From an uncultured Eubacteriales bacterium (lineage in GTDB: Bacteria > Bacillota > Clostridia > Oscillospirales > Oscillospiraceae), in contig URHT01000017.1 in the NCBI GenBank assembly GCA_900547745.1, positions 1 to 38,189 of the forward strand: a DNA stretch of 38,189 bases, written 5' to 3'. Shown in pieces: positions 1 through 6,839 of the stretch; position 1 is the stretch's first letter; the number at the start of each line of letters is the position of its first letter. Below the pieces are notes generated by a model. It saw only the letters and a list, made by a program, of their open reading frames with translations. It made no database searches and had not been told where the DNA came from. Made by a program: the position numbers and the translations under genes.

Positions 1-8
1 CTGCGGGC

Positions 9-167
9 TTATATCTGAACTACGCGCACCTCCAGATCCACCTGCTCCACGCCAGTTTCCCGGACAAAGGTGAGCACGCCCTCCGCCAACGGAGTCGCCG
101 CGCTTGCGATTTTCCGCCTGATGTGGTAGGATAACCCAAACGGGACTGCGAGGGGGAAAACAGATGG
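9..167 (-). pseudogene. possible C-terminal remnant of a LysR-type regulator
   Basis: The minus strand is open for 52 codons, from a TAG at 168-170 to a TAA at 9-11. The end of the translation (AATPLAEGVLTFVRE) resembles the closing helix of LysR-family effector domains, where a proline-alanine turn is followed by a FxxFVRE-like helix. No start codon, ribosome site or upstream domain is present, and the neighbouring acetyltransferase with its promoter occupies the place where the rest would lie. It may be a relic cut off by a rearrangement or simply a chance frame. The resemblance is judged by eye only. Confidence 0.22.
104..132 (+). promoter_or_regulatory. promoter of the first acetyltransferase gene
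   Basis: The -35 box TTGCGA (104-109) and -10 box TAGGAT (127-132) are separated by 17 bp. They lie 31 bp before the ATG at 164. The -35 is close to consensus and the -10 is moderate. Confidence 0.5.
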
Positions 168-601
168 CTATTACGATCCGCAGGATGCAGAGCGGCGACG
201 CTGACGAGCTGTACCGGCTGCTGTCAGACCCGGTGGTGATGCGCTATCTGGAGCTGCCCTATGACAGGGCACGGACGGAGGTGTTTCTGCGCCGTGCGGG
301 ACTGGCGGCACAGCCCCTTGTGTATGCGGTGGAGGAGGGCGGGAGCTTTATCGGCTATGTGATCTATCACGCATACGATGGGAACAGCATGGAGATTGGC
401 TGGGTACTGCTTCCGGAATACTGGGGGCGCGGCTATGCGTCGGCACTGACCGACCGGCTGATCTGCTTGGCAAGGCAGGAGGGAAAGGGCGTTGTGATCG
501 AATGTGCGCCGGAGCAGGCGGCGACGGTGCATCTTGCTGTCAAAAAAGGGTTCCGGTATTGCGGGATGGCTGACGGACTGGCGGTGTACCGGCTTGCATG
601 A
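164..601 (+). CDS. GNAT-family N-acetyltransferase (RimJ/RimL-like)
   Basis: A 145-residue protein of the Gcn5-related N-acetyltransferase fold, which transfers an acetyl group from acetyl-CoA to an amine. The N-terminus (ITIRRMQSGDADELYRLL) is the usual beta1-alpha1 of the family. The acetyl-CoA pyrophosphate loop is WGRGYAS near residue 90, matching the R/QxxGxG/A motif. The C-terminal VKKGFRYCG is the expected 'xxGF' strand. Length is normal for a single-domain GNAT. The ATG at 164 follows an AGGGGGAA ribosome site. It stands alone between a promoter at 104-132 and a terminator at 721-758. The substrate cannot be told from sequence. Confidence 0.9.
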   Translation: MAITIRRMQSGDADELYRLLSDPVVMRYLELPYDRARTEVFLRRAGLAAQPLVYAVEEGGSFIGYVIYHAYDGNSMEIGWVLLPEYWGRGYASALTDRLICLARQEGKGVVIECAPEQAATVHLAVKKGFRYCGMADGLAVYRLA

Positions 602-720
602 GGTGCGGGAAACGCCGCCGGAGAAATGGAAAATAGTGATACGGCACACCATCCGCAGGGGATGAGGTGTGCGGGACGCGGGAGAACGAACGGAAGCACA
701 CCGGTGCCGGAATAATGAGA

Positions 721-758
721 CGCCCCTCACGAGGACTGACCTCGTGGGGGGCGCTTTT
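721..758 (+). terminator. bidirectional intrinsic terminator
   Basis: The arms 721-734 and 740-753 pair over 14 positions with one G-U, around a 5-nt loop. They are followed by CTTTT on the plus strand. It sits between the convergent genes 164-601 and 764-1066. Confidence 0.8.
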
Positions 759-763
759 GCCGG

Positions 764-1066
764 TCAAAAGATGCCGTGATTGTATTTGATCTGCCCATAC
801 AGGATAAATGCCAGACCAATGATCGTTGCCGGGAGAACGATATAATCTATGGCCGCTTCGTTCCAAAATGTGATGAGATATGATAAGACCAGAGAGACAC
901 CGATCACCAGTGTCCCTGTGCCGACGGCCCGGCCATATTTGGGAACGTCCTCCTCCGCTACTTTCCTGCGGTTGTAGGAATGTATCGTGCTGATATTGCC
1001 TTTCATGTTGACGATGCCAAGCGTTGATATGAATATGCCCAGAATCAGAAGCGGCAAGTGATCCAT
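764..1066 (-). CDS. small three-helix membrane protein (DUF3784-like)
   Basis: A 100-residue protein with three predicted membrane helices, at about residues 4-20, 49-67 and 73-91, and a conserved-looking polar segment between the first two (GNISTIHSYNRRKV). The order of hydrophobic and polar parts resembles DUF3784-type small integral membrane proteins, which have no known biochemical role. The start at 1066 is fixed by an excellent TAGGAGGT ribosome site. It lies 20 bp after the tiny gene 1087-1215 and is probably transcribed with it from the promoter at 1249-1277. The family assignment is from memory and moderate; that it is a real gene is much surer. Confidence 0.8.
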   Translation of the reverse strand: MDHLPLLILGIFISTLGIVNMKGNISTIHSYNRRKVAEEDVPKYGRAVGTGTLVIGVSLVLSYLITFWNEAAIDYIVLPATIIGLAFILYGQIKYNHGIF

Positions 1067-1086
1067 CGTGACCTCCTATACCTCGA

Positions 1087-1215
1087 TCAGCCGCAGCACA
1101 CACCGGCGCCGACACGGGCGGCAATGCTGCCGGCCCGCGAGAGTGTCTCTATTTCGGCCAGATCCCTGTTTTTGTTCTCTCTGCGGCTGATCGCTGCAAT
1201 ATCTTCTTTTTCCAT
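1087..1215 (-). CDS. 42-residue protein resembling the N-terminus of DUF6442
   Basis: The translation begins MEKEDIAAISRRENKNRD and reads on to a TGA at 1087-1089. The KED/E-I-xx-SRxENK pattern matches the start of DUF6442-type proteins, which are about twice as long, continue into membrane helices and often precede DUF3784-like genes. Here the frame stops just as the hydrophobic part would begin (IAARVGAGVCCG), so it may be truncated or frameshifted. The ribosome site is weak (GGGG eight bases before the ATG). It is placed directly under a consensus promoter, which argues that the unit is or recently was expressed. Confidence 0.5.
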   Translation of the reverse strand: MEKEDIAAISRRENKNRDLAEIETLSRAGSIAARVGAGVCCG

Positions 1216-1228
1216 CGTATGCCCCATT

Positions 1229-1268
1229 TGCCAAGTTTCTTTGCCATCATTATAGTTCTGCCAAGTTT
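1229..1268 (-). repeat. pair of 10-bp direct repeats over a promoter (likely operator)
   Basis: AAACTTGGCA occurs twice on the minus strand, at 1229-1238 and 1259-1268. The copies are 30 bp apart centre to centre, close to three helical turns. One lies between the -35 and -10 boxes and the other just downstream of the -10. This arrangement fits cooperative repression by a small HTH regulator; no such regulator gene is visible next to it. Confidence 0.55.
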
Positions 1269-1277
1269 ACTTGTCAA
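1249..1277 (-). promoter_or_regulatory. strong sigma-A promoter of the small membrane-protein unit
   Basis: Perfect consensus -35 TTGACA (1272-1277) and -10 TATAAT (1249-1254) with a 17-bp spacer on the minus strand, reading into 1087-1215 and 764-1066. Confidence 0.8.
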
Positions 1278-1604
1278 CGCACCGTGCGTTACTTCTATGC
1301 GGCTGATCGGGGAAGCGCTGTGAAGAGGGCGCCTGTCTGAATAGGGCATCCTGCACAATGCCCTGGATATCCCGTTCATCCACGCATTGACAGCGGTGGC
1401 GGACTATGGTAGAGTGAAGCCAATGAAAGAGAACCCTTGCGGCGGGACGTTGCGGACGTTGCCGTTCAGGGCTGGCGATTCGCCGGCATTGGACACCGTA
1501 TCCTGCCGGGGGCTTTTTCTGTTGCACGGCGTATCCGTTGGCGGCTGTTTTTCATTGGAAACGGCTTGCACGAATACGGACAGCCGGACGCGAGAGGACG
1601 GGAG
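1278..1604. other. 327-bp stretch without a recognisable gene
   Basis: Open frames here are short and resemble no family I know. A weak hairpin (CCGGCA 1483-1488 with TGCCGG 1504-1509, then TTTTT at 1514-1518) could be a poor terminator. No clear promoter for the acetyltransferase at 1605 is visible. Confidence 0.5.
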
Positions 1605-2183
1605 ATGCCGGAGATGGCAGAGCGGGGAGATATCGTGATACGGGATGCGCGGTCGGAGGACGCGCCGCAGCTGGTGGAGATCTACGACCACTATGTGCGG
1701 CGCACGGCCATCACGTTTGAGTATGAGACGCCCTCAGTGAACGAGTTCCGGGAGCGGATGCGCCGAGTCATGGCCCGGTATCCGTATCTGGTGGCGGAGC
1801 GGGACGGCGTGGTGCAGGGGTATGCCTACGCCGGGGCGTTCCATCCACGGGCGGCCTATGACTGGTGCTGCGAGCTGACGGTGTATGTGGCCCGTGACAC
1901 CCGGAGGTGCGGTATGGGGCGGCGGCTCTACGAGGCGCTGGAGCAGGCGCTGCGGGAGATGGGGGTCTGCAACCTCTACGCCTGTATTGCCTGCCCGGAG
2001 CAGGAGGACGAATACCTGACCCGCAGCAGCATGGAGTTCCACGAGCATCTGGGGTTCCGGCAGGCGGGGCTGTTCCGGGAATGCGGATACAAGTTCGGCC
2101 GGTGGTATCACATGGTCTGGATGGAGAAGTTCATCGGCGCGCACCGGGCGGCGCAGCCCCCGGTACGGCCCTACCGGCAGTAA
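1605..2183 (+). CDS. phosphinothricin/methionine-sulfoximine-type N-acetyltransferase (PAT family GNAT)
   Basis: A 192-residue GNAT of the Pat/Bar/MddA group, which acetylates small amino-acid analogues such as phosphinothricin or methionine sulfone/sulfoximine. Family marks are IYDHYV near residue 25, TFEYETPS, the acetyl-CoA loop RRCGMGRRLY, CIACPEQ, FHEHLGF and the closing YKFGRWYHMVWMEK. The frame is open upstream to 1437, but the ATG at 1605 has an AGAGGA site six bases before it and matches the family start; an alternative ATG at 1614 is possible. It is followed after 10 bp by a second GNAT gene, so the two form a small operon. Confidence 0.9.
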   Translation: MPEMAERGDIVIRDARSEDAPQLVEIYDHYVRRTAITFEYETPSVNEFRERMRRVMARYPYLVAERDGVVQGYAYAGAFHPRAAYDWCCELTVYVARDTRRCGMGRRLYEALEQALREMGVCNLYACIACPEQEDEYLTRSSMEFHEHLGFRQAGLFRECGYKFGRWYHMVWMEKFIGAHRAAQPPVRPYRQ

Positions 2184-2193
2184 GGAGGAAAAC

Positions 2194-2703
2194 ATGGCGC
2201 TGGACATTGCGCAGTTGTCAGGGGAGCTGGCGGTGCGGCGGCTGGGGGCGGAGGATGTGCCGCAGATATTGACGCTGTGCAGCGGGAATCCTCAGTTCTA
2301 CCGCTATCACCCGCCCATGGCGTCGGAGGACGGCATCCGGGCGGACATGCAGGCGCTGCCGCCGGAGAAAACGGCGGCGGACAAATACTACGTCGGGTAT
2401 TTTGACAGCGGCGGACTGGCGGCGGTGCTGGATCTGATCCTGGGGTATCCGCAGGAGGGGACGGCGCTGATCGGCTTTTTCATGGTGGACGCGGCACGGC
2501 AGGGCACGGGGCTTGGCTCCCGGCTGGTGAGCGAGGCTGCAGCCTGCCTGCGGGCGGCGGGGCTCTCGCGGCTGCGGCTGGGCGTGGACAGAGGCAACCC
2601 GCAGAGCTTCGCATTCTGGACGAAGAACGGCTTCGAGCAGGTGGACGAGGGCCATTACATCGTGATGGAGCGGGATATACAGACGGCCCGGAGAGGGATA
2701 TAG
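2194..2703 (+). CDS. GNAT-family N-acetyltransferase
   Basis: A 169-residue acetyl-CoA-dependent acetyltransferase. The N-terminal strand-helix (LAVRRLGAEDVPQILTLC) is typical. The cofactor loop is RQGTGLGSRL (Q/RxxGxG/A), preceded by GFFMVD, and the C-terminal NPQSFAFWTKNGFEQV is the conserved N-P-x-a-x-x-x-Y/F-W-x-x-x-G-F segment. Its start is set by a perfect AGGAGG nine bases upstream, right after the stop of the preceding acetyltransferase, so translation of the two is probably linked. The gene ends at a bidirectional terminator. Substrate unknown. Confidence 0.9.
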   Translation: MALDIAQLSGELAVRRLGAEDVPQILTLCSGNPQFYRYHPPMASEDGIRADMQALPPEKTAADKYYVGYFDSGGLAAVLDLILGYPQEGTALIGFFMVDAARQGTGLGSRLVSEAAACLRAAGLSRLRLGVDRGNPQSFAFWTKNGFEQVDEGHYIVMERDIQTARRGI

Positions 2704-2707
2704 ACAG

Positions 2708-2738
2708 AAAAAAGCCGCTGCGGTGCAGCGGCTTTTTT
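2708..2738 (+). terminator. bidirectional intrinsic terminator
   Basis: A-tract 2708-2713, stem GCCGCTGC (2714-2721) with GCAGCGGC (2725-2732), 3-nt loop, and T6 (2733-2738). It serves the acetyltransferase pair and the convergent methyltransferase. Confidence 0.9.
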
Positions 2739-2746
2739 GCGTGTAT

Positions 2747-3364
2747 TTACCGGTGCAGGGACAGCACTCCGGCGCAGGGAGAGAGGGGCAAAAACGTCAT
2801 ATCGGGGAACGACTGCCGCAGCTCATCGAACACGAAGTATATTTCATCCGCATCCCATGCGTCCCCGGCGGACAGTCTGCAACGGTCAAGATCGGCCCGG
2901 GTCTGGAAAGCCACATCGCCGATATAGAGACAGGCATCCTTGCGAAGCAGCGGCAGAAGGCTGCGGATGAAAGCGATCTTCTGCCGATCCGTCAGGTGGT
3001 GCAGAGAGTAGGTGGCGATGATGGCATCATACTGACGCTGCGTCAGCGGTTCAGCCAGACCAACCGTAAAATCGCCGCAGCAGAGCTCGGCTGACGGCAT
3101 TTTTGCCCGTGCCAGTGCCACCATTTTTTCGGAAAAATCCTGCCCCCAGATATGGCAGCCCTGTTGATAGAGACTGGCGGTCAGCACACCGGTGCCGAAG
3201 CCAATGTCCAATACGTCTCCAGCGCCGTGGGCGAGGACGCGGCGGAGGATGTTCCGCAGAACGGCGCCGTATCCCGCGAAGGGATAGCTGCCGTTTTCAT
3301 CGGAGCAGGCGGTGCTCCGGTCATAGGTGTCGGCCCATAGGTCAAAGCCTTCATGATTCAGCAT
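2747..3364 (-). CDS. class I SAM-dependent methyltransferase (YrrT-like)
   Basis: A 205-residue Rossmann-fold methyltransferase. The SAM-binding motif I is VLDIGFGTG at about residues 51-59; a later D (GQDFSEKM) is the acidic residue that holds the ribose, and TYSLHHL is the post-motif. The N-terminal FDLWADTYDRS and the tail are as in the YrrT-type family, whose members are often called uncharacterised methyltransferases. The frame stays open far upstream, but ATG 3364 has AAGGAGGT in front and gives the family length. It lies 23 bp downstream of the HD-domain gene and is likely co-transcribed with it from the promoter at 4001-4029. Confidence 0.88.
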   Translation of the reverse strand: MLNHEGFDLWADTYDRSTACSDENGSYPFAGYGAVLRNILRRVLAHGAGDVLDIGFGTGVLTASLYQQGCHIWGQDFSEKMVALARAKMPSAELCCGDFTVGLAEPLTQRQYDAIIATYSLHHLTDRQKIAFIRSLLPLLRKDACLYIGDVAFQTRADLDRCRLSAGDAWDADEIYFVFDELRQSFPDMTFLPLSPCAGVLSLHR

Positions 3365-3387
3365 AGTACCTCCTTGCGGCTGCGGGG

Positions 3388-3969
3388 TCAGTCCGCGGCG
3401 GGCATGCCGCCGTGGGCGGCGATCTTGGCCTTTGTCTCGTCCCGGACGGCCTCCCGCAGAGCGGTGAGGTAGGGGGAGAAGGCCACGTTCTCGTCGGCGT
3501 AGGTCAGATTCAGGGCGTACTCCCGGGGCAGCCATGTGGAGATGGGGGCCTCGTTGTGCTGGATAACGGCCTCCAGCTTGTCCAGCGCCTTGTAGAGCCG
3601 GGCCTCCTGCGTCTCCAGTGCGTCCATCTCCGCGTACAGCGCCGCCATATCGGTGCAGTACGGGACGGGGAGGGAGGATACCCAGCGGGCCAGCAGCGAG
3701 TCCTCCCTGGCGGCGTCGGCGCCGGTCTTGAGGAAGGAGGGGATGTCGCCGGTGAAGCACTCGCCCAGATCGTGGATGAGGCACATGCGCACCACCTTGT
3801 CCATGTCCAGCGCCGGGAACTCGTCCCGGAGGAGGTAGGCCATCAGTGCCAGACGCCAGCTATGCTCCGCCACGCTTTCCCGGCGGCCCCCGGAGGTGTC
3901 GCAGTGGCGGGTGGTGTCCTTCAGCTTCTCGGCGGTGTGCAGGATCTGCAGCAGTTCGGCGGGCTTCAT
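3388..3969 (-). CDS. HD-domain phosphohydrolase (HDDC2/YfbR-type, 5'-deoxynucleotidase-like)
   Basis: A 193-residue HD-domain protein. The metal-binding set is complete: H36 (VAEHSW), H66-D67 (CLIHDLGE) and D130 (KALDKLEA). These residues, together with FTGDIP and QHNEAPISTW, mark the HDDC2/YfbR-like group, which hydrolyses deoxynucleoside monophosphates and related compounds. The start at 3969 follows an AGGAGG site; the longer open frame upstream runs through the promoter. First gene of a two-gene unit with the methyltransferase. Confidence 0.88.
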   Translation of the reverse strand: MKPAELLQILHTAEKLKDTTRHCDTSGGRRESVAEHSWRLALMAYLLRDEFPALDMDKVVRMCLIHDLGECFTGDIPSFLKTGADAAREDSLLARWVSSLPVPYCTDMAALYAEMDALETQEARLYKALDKLEAVIQHNEAPISTWLPREYALNLTYADENVAFSPYLTALREAVRDETKAKIAAHGGMPAAD

Positions 3970-4000
3970 CGGCGTATCCTCCTGTGTGGTTTCTGGGGCA

Positions 4001-4029
4001 AGTATAGCAAATCGCAGCGGCGCGGTCAA
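4001..4029 (-). promoter_or_regulatory. promoter of the HD-domain/methyltransferase unit
   Basis: On the minus strand, -35 TTGACC (4024-4029) and -10 TATACT (4001-4006), spacer 17 bp. It is back to back with the promoter at 4033-4061; the two -35 boxes are three bases apart. Confidence 0.75.
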
Positions 4030-4032
4030 TGC

Positions 4033-4061
4033 TTGCGCGAGAAAGAAAAATAGTGTACAAT
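4033..4061 (+). promoter_or_regulatory. promoter of the PAP2 phosphatase gene
   Basis: -35 TTGCGC (4033-4038) and -10 TACAAT (4056-4061) with a 17-bp spacer. A short hairpin (CCGCCG 4081-4086 with CGGCGG 4092-4097) follows in the leader, just before the ribosome site. Confidence 0.7.
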
Positions 4062-4112
4062 AAAACGTACGATGAACTTGCCGCCGGAAAACGGCGGGAA
4101 AGTGAGGGAAAT

Positions 4113-5039
4113 ATGGGGTTTTTATATGCTTTGGAGGCCATCCGGACACCGCTGCTGGACAAGCTGATGGGGGCGGTGACGTATCTGGGCGACGAGATCT
4201 GCTTTATGGTGTTCGCCGTGGGCGTGTTTTGGTGCGTCAGCAAGCGCATGGGCTACTACCTGATGACGGTGGGCTTTTTCGGCACCATCCTCAGCCAGTT
4301 CCTGAAAATTCTGTGCGCCGTGCCGCGTCCGTGGGTCAAAGACCCCGACTTCACCATTGTGGAGAGCGCACGGGCCGGAGCGTCGGGGTACTCGTTCCCC
4401 AGCGGCCATACGCAGAACGCGGTGACGCTGTTCGGCGGCACGGCGCGGTACACCAGAAGACCGTGGCTGCGGTGGGCGTGTCTGGCGGTGATGGTGCTGA
4501 TCTGCTTCAGCCGGATGTATCTGGGCGTCCACACGCCGCTGGACGTGGGAGTGGCGCTGGCCATCGGCGGTGTGTTGGTGCTGGCGCTCTATCCGGTGAT
4601 GGAGGAGGCCGACCGGCGTCCGTGGGTGCTGACGTGGGTCATCGCGTTCATGGTGGTGTGCAGCGGGGCCTTCGTGGCGTATCTCTATCTGCGGGGCGAC
4701 ACCGGCGCCACGGCGGAGGATGCCGCCAACTACGCCAGCGCCCTGTCCAACGGGTGGAAGTTCGTGGGTGCGACGCTGGGCCTGCTGGCCACCAACGTGC
4801 TGGATCGGAAATACATCCGCTTTGAGACGCAGGCGGTATGGTGGGCGCAGCTCATCAAGCTGGCGGTGGGCTTCGGGCTGCTGCTGGCCATCCGGGCGGG
4901 GCTGAAGGCGCCGCTCATCGCTCTGTGCGGCGGGGCGGCGGAGCTCGCCGGGGGTATCCGCTACCTGCTGATCGTGCTGTTCGCCGGGTGCGTATGGCCC
5001 CTGACGTTCTGGGGCTTCAGCCGCCTGGGGAGAAGATAA
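4113..5039 (+). CDS. PAP2-family membrane phosphatase
   Basis: A 308-residue integral membrane protein of the type 2 phosphatidic acid phosphatase superfamily, which removes phosphate from lipid phosphates such as phosphatidic acid or undecaprenyl diphosphate. All three catalytic motifs are intact: K65 to R72-P73 (Kx6RP), P96-S-G-H99, and S133-R134 to H140 and D144 (SRx5Hx3D). Further hydrophobic helices follow in the C-terminal half, more than in a minimal PAP2. ATG 4113 has a GAGGGA site; the frame extends upstream only into the promoter. The precise lipid substrate is unknown. Confidence 0.9.
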   Translation: MGFLYALEAIRTPLLDKLMGAVTYLGDEICFMVFAVGVFWCVSKRMGYYLMTVGFFGTILSQFLKILCAVPRPWVKDPDFTIVESARAGASGYSFPSGHTQNAVTLFGGTARYTRRPWLRWACLAVMVLICFSRMYLGVHTPLDVGVALAIGGVLVLALYPVMEEADRRPWVLTWVIAFMVVCSGAFVAYLYLRGDTGATAEDAANYASALSNGWKFVGATLGLLATNVLDRKYIRFETQAVWWAQLIKLAVGFGLLLAIRAGLKAPLIALCGGAAELAGGIRYLLIVLFAGCVWPLTFWGFSRLGRR

Positions 5040-5050
5040 GGAAATACAAA

Positions 5051-5087
5051 ACCGCCCCTGCTCCAAGATCATCGGAGCGGGGGCGGT
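5051..5087. terminator. bidirectional intrinsic terminator
   Basis: Arms 5051-5064 and 5074-5087 pair over 14 positions with one G-U. The minus side has the better T-run (TTTTGTATTT). It separates the convergent PAP2 and lipoprotein genes. Confidence 0.8.
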
Positions 5088-5090
5088 GCT

Positions 5091-5576
5091 TTACTGCATG
5101 ATGGCCAGTGCGCGGGCGGCGTCGATGTCGCCGATGGCGATGTAGGAGAAGTCGTCTGCATCCCAGCGGCCGGAGATATGGTTGTCGGTAACGGTGTGCG
5201 CTGTCCATAGCCGGATCACGGCGCAGGAGCGGTCGGACGCCGCGGAGATGCTGTGGAGGGGGGCGGCCAACCAGAAGCCGGAGCCGCCCACGACAAAGAG
5301 GGAATCGGCGGTGCCGCCGTGGAATTGAGCGCGGAGCTGGGCGCATGACAGCACACCGGGGATGTCGCAGCTGCCGGTGTATGTACCCCGGCGGAGCGTG
5401 CCGTGGAAGGACACGGGGATCTCCACCGCCGTGCCGTCATCGGGGACGGCGCAGAGCCAGCCGGTGCCGTCGTAGTCGATGGACACGCCTCTGTCCCAGC
5501 AGGCGAAAATGAGTACGGCGGTGAACAACAGCAGAATGGGGAGCCAGACCTTGCGGGATGTACATATCTGTCGCAT
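5091..5576 (-). CDS. putative exported protein or lipoprotein, function unknown
   Basis: A 161-residue protein with a positively charged start (MRQICTSRK), a hydrophobic stretch (residues 11-25) and a cysteine in LIFAC at residue 26. The cysteine could be a lipid attachment site, although position -2 (F) is unusual for a lipobox, so a simple membrane anchor is equally possible. The mature part is small, with cysteine and tryptophan residues and no domain I recognise. The start 5576 has an AAGGAGG site. It is a single-gene unit with its own promoter (5612-5639), ending at a terminator that overlaps its 3' end. Confidence 0.75.
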   Translation of the reverse strand: MRQICTSRKVWLPILLLFTAVLIFACWDRGVSIDYDGTGWLCAVPDDGTAVEIPVSFHGTLRRGTYTGSCDIPGVLSCAQLRAQFHGGTADSLFVVGGSGFWLAAPLHSISAASDRSCAVIRLWTAHTVTDNHISGRWDADDFSYIAIGDIDAARALAIMQ

Positions 5577-5611
5577 GGGGAGTCCTCCTTTACGGTGTTG
5601 TACCTGCTGTA

Positions 5612-5639
5612 AGTATAGCAAAAACGGGGAGAAAAGCAA
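5612..5639 (-). promoter_or_regulatory. promoter of the putative lipoprotein gene
   Basis: Minus strand: -35 TTGCTT (5634-5639), -10 TATACT (5612-5617), spacer 16 bp. Confidence 0.6.
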
Positions 5640-5643
5640 CAAG

Positions 5644-5676
5644 AAAACCGTGCGCGGCTGTGCGGCGCACGGTTTT
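5644..5676 (-). terminator. intrinsic terminator of the EamA exporter gene
   Basis: Perfect 12-bp stem between 5644-5655 and 5665-5676 with A/T ends on both strands. It sits between the EamA gene and the next promoter, both minus-strand, so it insulates the two units. Confidence 0.85.
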
Positions 5677-5691
5677 TGTATGTACGGGCGA

Positions 5692-6585
5692 TCAGGCAGT
5701 CTCCTGCGGCTTTTTCAGCGCCACGATGACGCCGGCGGTGATGAGCGCCGCACCTACGACGCTCATGACGGTGATCTGCTCGTCCAGCACCAGATAGCCC
5801 ACCACCAGCGTGACAAAGGGGGAGGCGTACAGGTAGTTGTTGGTGACCACCACGCCCAGACGCTTGAAGGCGATGTTCCAGATGGCGAAGCACACGGCGT
5901 TGCCGAACACGCCCAGAAACAGCCAGCTCAGCAGCATGGTGGGCGTGGTGAACAGGGGCTTCAGGTCGGGCATGCCGTCGGTCAGCAGCATCAGGGGCAG
6001 GGCGGTGAGGAACGCCCAGAGCATGACCCGGCGGGTGACAACGAAGTTGTCGTACCGCTCGGTGTACTTCTTGATGAGGATGGAGTACACGGCCCACATC
6101 AGGGCGGCGCCCAGCGCGATCAGGTCGCCCAGCGGGTTGAGGTGGAAGGACATCTGACCGTTGAGCACCACCAGCACCACACCGGCGATGGCGATGACCG
6201 CGCCGATGTAGACGTATTTGCCCAGACGCTCGCCGCTGCGGGAGAATAGCTGGGCCAGGATCACCGTCAGGATGGGGGACAGAGCCACGATGATGCTGAC
6301 GTTGGCGGCGTAGGTGTAGGTCAGGGCGGTGTTCTGCAGGAAGAAGTAGAAGCTGCCGCCGGTGATGCCGATGAGAATGAACATCAGCTCATCCTTCCAC
6401 GGGAGCTTCAGGGTCTTGGGGCGCAGCGCCCACAGGGCCACATAGGCGAGGCCCATGCGCAGGGGGATGATCTGGATGGCGGTGTAGCCCTTCAGCAGTT
6501 CTTTGGTCAGCACAAAGCAGCTGCCCCACACGAGGATGGTGAAGATGGCGTAGACATGGCCCATCACCTTCTGGGAAGTTGACAT
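5692..6585 (-). CDS. EamA/DMT-superfamily transporter
   Basis: A 297-residue membrane protein with ten hydrophobic helices in two homologous five-helix halves, the EamA layout of the drug/metabolite transporter superfamily. These carriers usually export amino acids or other metabolites. Typical pieces are VWGSCFVLTK in helix 1, PLRMGLAYVAL, the AANVSIIVALSPILT segment of the first half, and ASPFVTLVVGYLVLDE in the second. Start 6585 is preceded by TTAGGAGC. A TATAAT -10 box lies at 6652-6657 on the minus strand, but its -35 is poor, so the promoter is uncertain. Substrate unknown. Confidence 0.9.
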   Translation of the reverse strand: MSTSQKVMGHVYAIFTILVWGSCFVLTKELLKGYTAIQIIPLRMGLAYVALWALRPKTLKLPWKDELMFILIGITGGSFYFFLQNTALTYTYAANVSIIVALSPILTVILAQLFSRSGERLGKYVYIGAVIAIAGVVLVVLNGQMSFHLNPLGDLIALGAALMWAVYSILIKKYTERYDNFVVTRRVMLWAFLTALPLMLLTDGMPDLKPLFTTPTMLLSWLFLGVFGNAVCFAIWNIAFKRLGVVVTNNYLYASPFVTLVVGYLVLDEQITVMSVVGAALITAGVIVALKKPQETA

Positions 6586-6752
6586 GATCGTTCGCTCCTA
6601 ACAAGTCGATTTCCGGCGCGCAGGCGGGCCGGAGAAAATTCACAAGCATATATTATAGCGGAAGCAGGGAGAAAAATCCAGCAGGAATTGAGGCAAAGGG
6701 CGAATTTCTGCGAAATTAGGCAAAACTTAAGAGTCCGGCGGGGCGAAAGCGG

Positions 6753-6781
6753 TTGAAGCGCGGCAAAGACTGTGCTATACT
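6753..6781 (+). promoter_or_regulatory. promoter of the nucleotidyltransferase gene
   Basis: -35 TTGAAG (6753-6758) and -10 TATACT (6776-6781), spacer 17 bp, about 59 bp before the ATG. Confidence 0.7.
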
Positions 6782-6839
6782 GACAGATATGCCGCCGGTC
6801 TGGAGGCGGAACAACAGGGGGATAATAGGAGGAAAGCGC

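Noticed and set aside
1437..1604. N-terminal extension of the PAT-type acetyltransferase
   Set aside because: The extra 56 residues are Arg-rich, resemble no GNAT and lack a ribosome site; ATG 1605 matches the family.
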